DNA of 64,000 bases, from contig NZ_JARUMJ010000001.1 in assembly GCF_036898465.1 (NCBI RefSeq), positions 5,704,001 through 5,768,000 of the forward strand, in the 5' to 3' direction. This DNA is from Streptomyces sp. B21-105. GTDB taxonomy: Bacteria > Actinomycetota > Actinomycetes > Streptomycetales > Streptomycetaceae. Made by a program: the position numbers and the translations under genes. How positions within the stretch are numbered: the stretch's first letter is position 1; each line of letters opens with the position of its first letter. Below the pieces are notes generated by a model. The model was not told the origin of the DNA. It saw only the letters and a list, made by a program, of their open reading frames with translations, and made no database searches. Below, in pieces: positions 7,804-16,123 of the stretch.

Positions 7804-8345
7804 GGCCGACCTCCTGTCGGCACGCTGAGGACTTCTCTGTCCCCCGTGTGCCCTCGTGGAAGTCGCTGTCGAGGAGGTCGATCGGGCACGGCGGGGCGTG
7901 GAGCGGACGCGGCCCGAAGCTCGGGGCGCGTACGGCGTGTGCGACACCCCTTGCACCGCCGACCCTTGCACCGTCGACGTGGCGAGGATCCCTGCCGGTG
8001 TGGCGACAGGCTCCCCGCTGTCGTGCCTTACCTGCTCTACATGACCATCGTGCCTGCCGATGCGCCGTACCGCCACGCAGCGCGGGCTGCGACGCGACGA
8101 ACGGCCACCTCGTTCTGCGGCTTCCTCTGCGCCTCGAACCCCCTGGGACAGGGTGCGAACGGTGCGCGGTGAACGTGTCCCTCCGTGTGATTTCCCCCTC
8201 GGTCAGCACCGCGAAACTGCCGGTTGCGGGATGCTGGCGATAACGTTCGTTCACTTCCCCCGGGCGGTGTGGCACGGGGTGTCCGTGGCCTCGAGGATGG
8301 ACGCAGTCGCTCGAGGGCGGACGGAGTCGCTTCATGGAGGCAGTG
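7804..8345. other. 542-bp intergenic region between the lipase and icmB
   Basis: I find no convincing gene: ORFs here lack ribosome sites and recognisable protein character. It must hold the two divergent promoters. Noted elements are a direct repeat CCTTGCACCG (two copies, roughly 7950-7975), and a lower-GC patch GCGATAACGTTCGTTC near 8231-8248 that could contain the icmB promoter. Confidence 0.5.
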
Positions 8346-8762
<417 letters not shown>

Positions 8763-8768
8763 ACCGCT

Positions 8769-8782
8769 CGGGGTGAGCCCCG
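8769..8782. terminator. small GC hairpin after icmB
   Basis: CGGGG-TGAG-CCCCG seven bases after the icmB stop, between convergent genes. Short, so only a possible terminator. Confidence 0.4.
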
Positions 8783-8788
8783 CGCTCG

Positions 8789-8876
8789 GGTCGGTGGTCG
8801 AGTCGGTCGTGGGGTCGTGGGATCGTGGGGTCGTGGGTCGAGTCGGTCATGGGGTCGGTGGTCGGGTCGTTGGCGG
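8789..8876. repeat. degenerate GTCGTGGG / GAGTCGGTC repeats
   Basis: About 90 bases of G/T-rich imperfect direct repeats (GGGTCGTGGGATCGTGGGG and GTCGAGTCGGTCGTGGGG variants) fill the gap between convergent icmB and the DUF5691 gene. No coding meaning seen; likely slippage. Confidence 0.75.
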
Positions 8877-8888
8877 GTAGGGAACCGG

Positions 8889-10523
8889 TCAGGCGCCCTG
8901 TCCCCGGGGCGCCCGTGGTCCGAGTTCCTCCGCCATCAGGGCCCGCAGCCGCAGTGTCCTGCCCAGCCGCTGGAAAGCCTCCGCCCAGTAACCGCCCGCG
9001 CCCGGCGACGCGTCCTCCGGTTCGTCCGGCACTGCCAGCAAGGCGTCGAGGCGGGACGCCTCCGCCGGATCGAGACAACGCTCGGCGAGACCCATGACGC
9101 CGCTGAAACTCCACGGATAACTGCCCGCGTCCCGCGCGATGTTGAGCGCGTCGACCACGGCCCGGCCGAGCGGCGCCGCCCAGGGCACGGAACAGACGCC
9201 GAGCAGCTGGAACGCCTCCGACAGACCGTGTGCCGCGATGAACCCGGCCACCCAGCCGGCCCGCTCGGACGACGGCAGCGTGCCCAGCAGCTTCGCCCGC
9301 TCGGCGAGGGACACCGCGCCCGGTCCGCCCGCGCCGGGCGATGACGGCGCGCCGAGCAGCGCCCGTGACCAGTCGGCGTCCCGCTGCCGGACGGCGGCCC
9401 GGCACCATGCCGCGTGCAGTTCACTCAGCCAGTCGTCGGCCACCGGGAGCGCCACGATCTGCTGCGGTGTGCGGCCGCCCAGCCGGGCCGGCCAGGTGGC
9501 GAGCGGGGCCGCCTCCAGCAACTGGCCGAACCACCAGGACCGTTCGCCCCGGCCGGGCGGGGCGTGCGGCGACACGCCGTCGCGTTCCATGGCCGCGTCG
9601 CACTCGTGCGGCGCCTCCACCAGGAGGGTCGGCGTGTCCTGGGTGTGGTCGACGGCCACGCACGCGCCCGCCCGGACCGCCATGCGGGCGGCGAGCGCCG
9701 AGCCCGGCAGCGCCGACAGCAGCTCCGCGGCCGTGGCCCGTACGTTGCGGCTGCGATCCGCCAGCGCCTGCTCCAGGAACGGCTCGTCGCGGGGAGCGAG
9801 GCCGGTGCGCAGCGAGTCGAGGAACATCAGCCGGTCCTCGGCACGCTCCGTCGACCAGGTGGCCGCGAGCAGTTCCCGGGCCGCGTCGGGGTCACGGGAG
9901 CGGATCGAGGCGAGCAGGGCGACCCGCTCGGCGAACAGGCCCTCCTGCCACAGGCGCTCGGTGCGCTCGGCCTCCGCCGGTCCCGGCAGCGCCGTGCCGC
10001 CGCCCGGTGCCGCGCGCAGGGCGAACCGCCAGTCCGGGTTCAGCCGGGCCAGCCACAGGGCGCGCGGGCCCGCGAACTCCAGCGCCGCGGCCCGCAGATC
10101 GGTACGCGCGCGTGCTGCGTCGAGCAGCGCGGGGAGGGTTTCGGGGGGTGCGGCGAAACCGCGTGCGTTCACCGCCGTCAGCCACTGGGGCAGCAGCTCC
10201 ATGAGGTCCGGCGAGGCCCCTCTGCGGCCGCCCGCGACGGCGCCGGGGCGGTCGGCCAGGAGCAGGGCGAGTCTGCGGGCCGCCGCGGTGGGCAGCGGCG
10301 TGCGGGGGTCCTCGGCGGCCGGTTCCGGACGGGGCGCCGCGCGGCCGGGGCGCAGGCCGGCACGCCGGCGTACGGTCTCCGCGGCCGCCGCGTCGAGCAG
10401 GGCCGTCGGCGCGTTACGGCCCGGGGTCGCTCCCGGGGGTGTACGGCGGTCCGTGCCGAGGAGGGCCGCGGTGATCAGCTCGTCCCAAACGGCGGCCGTG
10501 GGCAGGGCTGACGGGGTGTTCAT
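8889..10523 (-). CDS. DUF5691 family protein of the YehLMPQ-like set
   Basis: 544 residues, Ala/Arg/Leu-rich and all-helical in character. The start (MNTPSALPTAAVWDELITAALLGTDRR) and body match what I recall of DUF5691: a conserved ALLGTDRR near the N-terminus, then helical repeats of HEAT type (for example LADRSRNVRATAAELLSALPGSALAARM). No catalytic motif is visible. It lies 100 bp downstream of the SWIM protein gene on the same strand, most likely in one transcript. In streptomycetes this family travels with SWIM, MoxR-type ATPase, DUF5682 and VWA genes, as here. A scaffold or substrate-adaptor role is inference; its biochemical role is unknown. Confidence 0.75.
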   Translation of the reverse strand: MNTPSALPTAAVWDELITAALLGTDRRTPPGATPGRNAPTALLDAAAAETVRRRAGLRPGRAAPRPEPAAEDPRTPLPTAAARRLALLLADRPGAVAGGRRGASPDLMELLPQWLTAVNARGFAAPPETLPALLDAARARTDLRAAALEFAGPRALWLARLNPDWRFALRAAPGGGTALPGPAEAERTERLWQEGLFAERVALLASIRSRDPDAARELLAATWSTERAEDRLMFLDSLRTGLAPRDEPFLEQALADRSRNVRATAAELLSALPGSALAARMAVRAGACVAVDHTQDTPTLLVEAPHECDAAMERDGVSPHAPPGRGERSWWFGQLLEAAPLATWPARLGGRTPQQIVALPVADDWLSELHAAWCRAAVRQRDADWSRALLGAPSSPGAGGPGAVSLAERAKLLGTLPSSERAGWVAGFIAAHGLSEAFQLLGVCSVPWAAPLGRAVVDALNIARDAGSYPWSFSGVMGLAERCLDPAEASRLDALLAVPDEPEDASPGAGGYWAEAFQRLGRTLRLRALMAEELGPRAPRGQGA

Positions 10524-10529
10524 GAAACT

Positions 10530-10618
10530 CCTTTCTGCCGGCTCTGCCGACTTCGTCGACGCAGCGGGCTCTGCGGGATCCGCCGACTCGGCTGGCTCTG
10601 CCGGCTCTGTGGGTGAGG
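10530..10618. repeat. degenerate GGCTCTGCCG repeats between the SWIM and DUF5691 genes
   Basis: Imperfect copies of GGCTCTGCCG and GACTCGGCTGG fill most of the 100-bp gap. They may form RNA hairpins that set the ratio of the two products; this is not tested. Confidence 0.6.
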
Positions 10619-10623
10619 CTCGT

Positions 10624-11985
10624 TCAGCACAGCCGCACCGCCTCTCCCGGGCCCGTCGGCCAGGCCGTCAGCGGGGTGAAGCCACGGTGTCCGCACTCTC
10701 CGAAGACCCGGACGGGGGCGCCGCCGGAAAGGGCCGCCAGACGCCACAGGCCGGGCCGGGCGAGCGCGGCGGAGGTGAGCGGCAGGGCCGTGTCGCCCTG
10801 TGCGTCCGCCAGTTGCCAGGAATCGCCGTCCGGCGTCGGGACCACGTCGGCCAGCGTCACCGGGACCGACTCCTGCCAGGGGTCGCGGCGCAGGGCCTCG
10901 CCGTAGCGGGCGGCCGCCTCGTGGGTCGACACGCCCGGGGGTCTGGCGCCGGTCGGGGCGGGCGGCGCGAACTGTTCGCCGAGAGCCGCCCGTGGCTGCC
11001 CCGCGCCGGGATACGCGGACAGCTCGGCGTCCATTGCGAGGCCCACGGGCAGGGTGACGTCGGGGGACCGGCCGGCGGCGCCGTAGGAGAGCAGGAGCGC
11101 GGTGCGGCCCGTGGTGGCCCCGTACAGCCAGATGCGGCGGGTCGTCAGTTTCGGGTCGGGCGTGTCGTACTGGGCGAGCACCAGCCACTGGTCGCGGACC
11201 GGCGGGCCGGCCGCTGACGAGGGCAGGCCCACGCGGCTGCGGACGGTCGCCGCGAGGTCCGCCGGCAGCCGCTCGCGGTGCAGCCAGCCCCGGTCGAGGA
11301 GGTGCAGCAGCGCGCACTCCTCCAGCAGCCGCACCGGCCAGCCCGGGCCGGAGGCGGGAATGGCACCCAACTCCCGTACCCGCGCCGCGAGTCCGGGTGC
11401 CTGTGCGTCGACCATGCGGGCCGCCGTCTCCTCCCACAGGCCGTAGCCGGCCTGTTCGGCGCCGGCCAGGCCGGAGCGCAGGAGATCGGTGAGCCGTTCC
11501 TCCAACTCCGTCACCCCGCCGGTGATCCGCGCGGCGCGGCGCTCCGCCCGCCGCCGAACCCCCTCCGCGTCGACGGGGCCGGACGCGGAACCCTCCGCCC
11601 CCGCCGCCCGTTTCTCCTGCGTGCGCCGGCGCCCGGCGACCCACTGCTCGGCCCACTCCGGCTCGCGCCCCGCCGGCACCGCTTCCTCTCCGCCCGACCA
11701 GAGCAGCAGCAGCCCGAGCGCGTGCTTGCAGGGGAACTTACGGCTCGGACAACTGCACGTGTACGCCGGACCGGGGCCGCCGACCGCGCTCGCGACGTCT
11801 ACGGCCGTCCGGTACGACGTGCCGCCGCCGCCCCGGCACAGGCCCCACACGATCCCCTCCCGCGAGCTGCCGGTCCCCGACCACGGGCCGGGCGCGGCGA
11901 GTTTGCTTCCCGCTTTGCGTGACGCGGAGTCAGGCGCCAGTGCCAGCACCTGGTCCGCGGTCCAGCGCACCCCCTGCTCAGTCAT
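10624..11985 (-). CDS. SWIM zinc-finger protein (YehQ-like)
   Basis: 453 residues from ATG 11985. That start is chosen because a promoter -10 element ends eight bases upstream, giving a leaderless mRNA. The SWIM finger is at residues 77-88: Cys77-x-Cys79-x6-Cys86-x-His88 (YTCSCPSRKFPCKHA), a zinc-binding fold that contacts DNA or protein. The rest has conserved-looking Trp-rich alpha/beta segments but no enzyme motif. It heads the minus-strand operon of the set and is divergent from the AAA+ ATPase gene across a 156-bp shared promoter region. In E. coli the equivalent SWIM protein YehQ is coded beside YehL, YehM and YehP; none has a known function. Confidence 0.85.
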   Translation of the reverse strand: MTEQGVRWTADQVLALAPDSASRKAGSKLAAPGPWSGTGSSREGIVWGLCRGGGGTSYRTAVDVASAVGGPGPAYTCSCPSRKFPCKHALGLLLLWSGGEEAVPAGREPEWAEQWVAGRRRTQEKRAAGAEGSASGPVDAEGVRRRAERRAARITGGVTELEERLTDLLRSGLAGAEQAGYGLWEETAARMVDAQAPGLAARVRELGAIPASGPGWPVRLLEECALLHLLDRGWLHRERLPADLAATVRSRVGLPSSAAGPPVRDQWLVLAQYDTPDPKLTTRRIWLYGATTGRTALLLSYGAAGRSPDVTLPVGLAMDAELSAYPGAGQPRAALGEQFAPPAPTGARPPGVSTHEAAARYGEALRRDPWQESVPVTLADVVPTPDGDSWQLADAQGDTALPLTSAALARPGLWRLAALSGGAPVRVFGECGHRGFTPLTAWPTGPGEAVRLC

Positions 11986-11992
11986 GTCACCG

Positions 11993-12015
11993 ACGGTAGA
12001 CGCCCCCACTGACAA
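11993..12015 (-). promoter_or_regulatory. RecA-NDp / PafBC-type promoter, minus strand (SWIM-DUF5691 operon)
   Basis: Minus-strand TTGTCAGTG (12007-12015), eight bases, TACCGT (11993-11998): a full match to TTGTCRGTG-N8-TANNNT. The start site would fall on or next to the ATG at 11985, so the message is probably leaderless. Confidence 0.75.
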
Positions 12016-12075
12016 TCGGTCCGCCGAGCCGCGGACGGACCCGGCCGAGGTGACGTTTGCGCAGGTCGGATCGCA

Positions 12076-12098
12076 TTGTCAGTGGCGTGGTGCACGGT
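12076..12098 (+). promoter_or_regulatory. RecA-NDp / PafBC-type promoter, plus strand (AAA-DUF5682-VWA operon)
   Basis: TTGTCAGTG (12076-12084), eight bases, CACGGT (12093-12098). The upstream element is perfect; the -10 deviates at the first base (C for T). With the minus-strand copy it makes an 11-base inverted repeat CCACTGACAAT / ATTGTCAGTGG centred near 12045. Start near 12105; the gene keeps a Shine-Dalgarno site. Confidence 0.65.
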
Positions 12099-12141
12099 GG
12101 ACACCAGATCCGAACCGGCCGAGATGGAGGGGGGCCCAGCC

Positions 12142-13272
12142 ATGTCTGTGTCCGTAGATCCGACGTCCGTCGACCCGAGTGCGAACAGGCCGGCCGATGC
12201 GTTGCGCCCGCACGCCGAGGAGGCTTTCGCGGGCGAACTCGCCGCGCTGGCCGCACAGGACGACCGGCCGCGTCCGGCCCGCTGGAAGCTGTCGCCGTGG
12301 GCCGTGGCCACCTATCTCCTCGGCGGCGTCCTGCCCGACGGCACCGTGATCTCGCCCAAGTACGTGGGGCCGCGCCGCCTCGTCGAGGTCGCCGTCACCA
12401 CCCTCGCCACCGACCGCGCCCTGTTGCTGCTGGGCGTCCCGGGGACCGCGAAGACGTGGGTCTCCGAGCACCTCGCCGCCGCGGTCAGCGGCGACTCGAC
12501 GCTGCTGGTGCAGGGCACCGCGGGCACCCCGGAGGAGGCGATGCGCTACGGCTGGAACTACGCGCAGCTGCTCGCGCACGGGCCGAGCCGTGACGCGCTG
12601 GTGCCCAGTCCCGTCATGCGCGCCATGGCGGACGGGGCGACGGTACGGGTGGAGGAGCTGACCCGTATCCCGGCCGACGTGCAGGACACGCTGATCACCG
12701 TCCTGTCCGAGAAGACGCTGCCGATACCGGAGTTGGGACAGGAGGTGCAGGCCGTCCGGGGTTTCAACCTCATCGCCACGGCCAACGACCGCGACCGCGG
12801 CATCAACGAACTGTCCAGCGCGCTGCGCCGGCGCTTCAACACGGTGGTGCTGCCGCTGCCGGAGAGCGTCGAATCCGAGGTGGACATCGTCGCGCGGCGC
12901 GTCGACCAGATAGGCCGGTCCCTGGACCTGCCGGCCTCGCCGGAGGGCATCGACGAGATCCGCCGGGTGGTGACGGTCTTCCGCGAACTGCGGGACGGCG
13001 TCACCTCCGACGGCCGGACGAAGGTGAAGTCGCCGAGCGGCACGCTGTCCACCGCGGAGGCCATCTCCGTCGTCACGAGCGGTCTCGCGCTGGCCGCGCA
13101 CTTCGGCGACGGCGTGCTGCGGCCGGGGGACGTGGCCGCGGGCATCCTCGGCGCGGTCGTCCGCGATCCGGCCGCCGACCGGGTCGTCTGGCAGGAGTAC
13201 CTGGAGGCGGTCGTGCGCGAACGCGCCGGCTGGACCGACTTCTACCGCGCCTGCCGAGAGGTGAGCGCGTGA
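12142..13272 (+). CDS. MoxR-type AAA+ ATPase, YehL subfamily
   Basis: 376 residues from ATG 12142, preceded by GGAGGGG; an in-frame upstream GTG at 12076 would overlap the promoter. Walker A is GVPGTAKT near residues 98-105, Walker B is RVEELTR near 171-176, sensor 1 is ATAND, and LSSALRRRF carries the arginine finger. MoxR ATPases act as hexameric chaperones that work with VWA-domain proteins to load metals or remodel partners; here the VWA partner is two genes downstream. The TGA overlaps the next GTG (GTGA), so translation is coupled. The subfamily call rests on the DUF5682/VWA/SWIM company, the same as E. coli yehL. Confidence 0.87.
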   Translation: MSVSVDPTSVDPSANRPADALRPHAEEAFAGELAALAAQDDRPRPARWKLSPWAVATYLLGGVLPDGTVISPKYVGPRRLVEVAVTTLATDRALLLLGVPGTAKTWVSEHLAAAVSGDSTLLVQGTAGTPEEAMRYGWNYAQLLAHGPSRDALVPSPVMRAMADGATVRVEELTRIPADVQDTLITVLSEKTLPIPELGQEVQAVRGFNLIATANDRDRGINELSSALRRRFNTVVLPLPESVESEVDIVARRVDQIGRSLDLPASPEGIDEIRRVVTVFRELRDGVTSDGRTKVKSPSGTLSTAEAISVVTSGLALAAHFGDGVLRPGDVAAGILGAVVRDPAADRVVWQEYLEAVVRERAGWTDFYRACREVSA

Positions 13273-13451
13273 ACGGGGAGCACATGAACGGGGAGTACGG
13301 GCACGGGGTCGGCACCGGGAGCGGAAGGAGCACCCGCAGCGGTCGGGGCAACCGGAGCGGCCGTAACCACGTCAACGAAATGACCTGGTCGTTCGTGCAC
13401 ACAACGGGGAGGGCGAGGGTGAACGGCGACACGAAGTGGCCCCGCGCGTGA
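13269..13451 (+). CDS. possible 60-residue coupled small protein
   Basis: GTG 13269 overlaps the ATPase stop (GTGA) and its own TGA overlaps the GTG of the DUF5682 gene (GTGA at 13448). The product is Gly/Arg/Asn/His-rich (MNGEHMNGEYGHGVGTGSG...) and looks disordered. It may be a real spacer protein that relays translation between two flanking genes, or just an open frame through a 176-bp spacer. I recognise no family. Confidence 0.35.
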   Translation: MNGEHMNGEYGHGVGTGSGRSTRSGRGNRSGRNHVNEMTWSFVHTTGRARVNGDTKWPRA

Positions 13452-16123
13452 AGGGTGACCACAGCACGGCCGACGTCGACGGGGGCGGCGGTCGGGGCAC
13501 GGGACAGCCGCTGCTGCTCGGCGTGCGGCACCACGGGCCGGGGTCGGCGCGGGCGGTACGGGCGGCTCTGGAGGCCGCCCGGCCTTTGACCGTCCTGATC
13601 GAGGGACCGTCCGACGCCGACGCATTGATCCCGCTCGCCGCCGACGCGGACATGCGGCCGCCGGTCGCCCTGCTCGCGCACGCCGTCGACGAACCCGGCC
13701 GGTCGTCCTTCTGGCCGATGGCCGAGTTCTCGCCCGAGTGGGTCGCCCTCCGCTGGGCGCTGGACCACGGGGTTCCCGCCCGCTTCATCGACCTCCCGGC
13801 CGCCCACTCGCTGGCCTGGGAGAACACGGCGGAGACGGAGGAAGGGGAAAGAGAACAGGCAAGGCAAGGGGACGAGGAGAAAGGGGACGAAGGGGCCGGG
13901 GGAACGGGCCGCGAGGGGGGAGAGGGCGAAGAGGGGGGACAGGGACGACAGGGGAGACAGGGACGAGAAGGGAGAGAGGGCAGCGGAGCGGAACTGCGGG
14001 GTGATCCCCTCGCCGTGCTGGCCGAGGTCGCGGGGTACGACGACGCCGAGCGCTGGTGGGAGGACGTCGTCGAGCACCGCACCTCGGGGACACGGGACCC
14101 GTTCGCGCCGTTCGCCGCGATCGAGGAGGCCATGGGGGCGCTGCGGGAGGCCGAAGACACCGGTCCGGGCCGGAGCGGAACCGACCGGGACCTCGTGCGC
14201 GAGGCCTGTATGCGCGGCCACATACGGGCGGCGCAGCGGGAGTTCGGGCCGGAGGGGGTGGCCGTGGTGTGCGGGGCGTGGCATGTGCCCGCGCTGCGCC
14301 GTAAGGCCGCCGTCGCCGCCGACCGGGCGCTGCTCAAGGGACTGCCCAAGGTCAGGGCCGACCTGACCTGGGTGCCGTGGACGCACCGCAGACTGGCGCG
14401 GGCCGGCGGGTACGGCGCGGGCATCGACGCGCCGGGCTGGTACGCCCACCTGTTCGGCGCGCCGGACCGGCCCGTCGAACGCTGGCTGACGAAGGCGGCG
14501 GTCCTGCTGCGGGAGGAGGACCACGTCGTGTCTCCGGCGCATGTCATCGAGGCGGTCCGGCTGGCCGAGGCGCTCGCCGCGTTGCGCGGCAGGCCGCTGC
14601 CGGGCCTGGGCGAGACGACCGACGCCGTGCGGGCCGTGCTCGGCGAGGGCTCGGACGTCCCGCTGGCGCTGGTGCGTGACCGGCTGGTGATCGGGGACGT
14701 GCTCGGCGAGGTGCCGGCCGACGCGCCCGCGGTGCCGCTGCAGCGCGACCTCGACCGGCTGCTGCGCCGGCTGCGGCTCCGACCGGAGGCGGCGGAGCGG
14801 GAGGTGGCGCTCGACCTGCGCAAGGAGAACGACGCCGAGCGCAGCAGACTGCTGCACCGGCTGCGTCTGCTGCACGTCGAATGGGGCGAGCCGGTCGCCT
14901 CGCGCGGCAGCACGGGGACGTTCCGGGAGACCTGGCGGCTGCGGTGGGAGCCGGAGCTGTCCGTGCGGGCCGCCGAGGCCGGCGTGTGGGGGACGACCGT
15001 GTCGGCCGCCGCCAACGCGAAGGCGGCGGCGGACGCCGTCGCCGCGCGCGGCCTCGCCGAAGTGACGGCGCTGGCCGAGCGCTGCCTGCTGGCCGGTCTG
15101 TCGGACGCCTTGCCGACCGTCATGCGGGTGCTCGGGGACCGGGCGGCCCTTGACTCGGACGTCGGGCATCTCGCGGAGGCGCTGCCCGCCCTGGTCCGCG
15201 CCCTGCGCTACGGGGACGTGCGCGGCACCGACACCGGCGCGCTCACGGAGGTGGCGGCGGGCCTCGCCGAGCGGATCTTCGTGGGTCTGCCGCCGGCCTG
15301 TGTGTCGCTGGACCGGGACGCGGCGGACGAGATGCGACGCCATGTCGACGCGGTGCACGCCGCGGTGGCGATGCTCGACGACGTCCGCGCGGCGGACGAC
15401 GAGGCCGCCTCCGGCGCGGACGACCCGCGCGCGGACGACCCGGGCGAGAACGACCGGGGCGAGGACGCCCCCGGCAGTGCCCCCGGCGCCGGGCGGCGTG
15501 TCCGCTGGCGGGCGGTGCTGGGGGTGCTGTCCGGGCGGGACAGCGTGTCCGGAGTCATCCGGGGGCGTGCCGCACGACTGCTGCTGGACGAGGGGGAGCT
15601 GGACCCGGAGGCGGCGGCGCGGCTCATGGGCCTCGCCCTCTCGCCGGGGACGCCGCCGGGCGACGCGGCCGCCTGGATCGAGGGCTTCGTCGGCGGCGGC
15701 TCGGGGGGCGGGCTGCTCCTCGTCCACGACGAACGGCTGCTCGCCCTGGTCGACGGGTGGCTGACGACGGTGCCGGCGGAGGCGTTCACGGACGTGCTGC
15801 CGCTGCTGCGGCGGACGTTCTCGGCGTACGAGCCGGGGGTGCGCAGAACGCTCGGCGAACTGGTGCGGCGTGGGCCGGGGGAGCGGGCGAGCGGGCCGGG
15901 CGCGGAGGCCGCGACGCCCGGGTTCGCGACCGCTCTCGACGCGGGGCGTGCGGACGCCGTCCTGCCCGTGGTGCGTCTGCTGCTGGGGCAGGACCCCGAC
16001 GGGACGGTGGAGACGAGCGGGGAGGCGGACGGGACGGAGGAGACGGAGGAGACGGGCGGGGCCGGTGTGGCCGGCGCGGCAAGGGGGCCGGGGGACCCCG
16101 AGTACTCGGGGGTGGGCGCATGA
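13448..16123 (+). CDS. DUF5682 family protein (YehM-like)
   Basis: 891 residues from GTG 13448. The N-terminal part reads LLLGVRHHGPGSARAV, then LIEGPSDAD, and near residue 275 VVCGAWHVPAL. This spacing of His-rich, EGP and GxxH motifs recalls TraB/Tiki-like GxxH proteins, a possible metal-dependent hydrolase fold; that link is inference. Residues ~129-183 are a Glu/Gly/Arg/Gln low-complexity insert on a purine-rich stretch. The C-terminal half is helical and ends in an acidic tail rich in Glu and Thr. The TGA overlaps the VWA gene ATG (ATGA). In E. coli the equivalent is YehM, of unknown function. Confidence 0.82.
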   Translation: MKGDHSTADVDGGGGRGTGQPLLLGVRHHGPGSARAVRAALEAARPLTVLIEGPSDADALIPLAADADMRPPVALLAHAVDEPGRSSFWPMAEFSPEWVALRWALDHGVPARFIDLPAAHSLAWENTAETEEGEREQARQGDEEKGDEGAGGTGREGGEGEEGGQGRQGRQGREGREGSGAELRGDPLAVLAEVAGYDDAERWWEDVVEHRTSGTRDPFAPFAAIEEAMGALREAEDTGPGRSGTDRDLVREACMRGHIRAAQREFGPEGVAVVCGAWHVPALRRKAAVAADRALLKGLPKVRADLTWVPWTHRRLARAGGYGAGIDAPGWYAHLFGAPDRPVERWLTKAAVLLREEDHVVSPAHVIEAVRLAEALAALRGRPLPGLGETTDAVRAVLGEGSDVPLALVRDRLVIGDVLGEVPADAPAVPLQRDLDRLLRRLRLRPEAAEREVALDLRKENDAERSRLLHRLRLLHVEWGEPVASRGSTGTFRETWRLRWEPELSVRAAEAGVWGTTVSAAANAKAAADAVAARGLAEVTALAERCLLAGLSDALPTVMRVLGDRAALDSDVGHLAEALPALVRALRYGDVRGTDTGALTEVAAGLAERIFVGLPPACVSLDRDAADEMRRHVDAVHAAVAMLDDVRAADDEAASGADDPRADDPGENDRGEDAPGSAPGAGRRVRWRAVLGVLSGRDSVSGVIRGRAARLLLDEGELDPEAAARLMGLALSPGTPPGDAAAWIEGFVGGGSGGGLLLVHDERLLALVDGWLTTVPAEAFTDVLPLLRRTFSAYEPGVRRTLGELVRRGPGERASGPGAEAATPGFATALDAGRADAVLPVVRLLLGQDPDGTVETSGEADGTEETEETGGAGVAGAARGPGDPEYSGVGA

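Noticed and set aside
7848..8243. 131-codon plus-strand ORF in the lipase-icmB gap
   Set aside because: No ribosome site, odd Arg/Cys-rich composition, competing frames equally open.
10613..12157. Plus-strand ORFs across the SWIM gene
   Set aside because: Arg/Ser/Pro-rich shadows; the SWIM Cys/His motif fixes the real frame on the minus strand.
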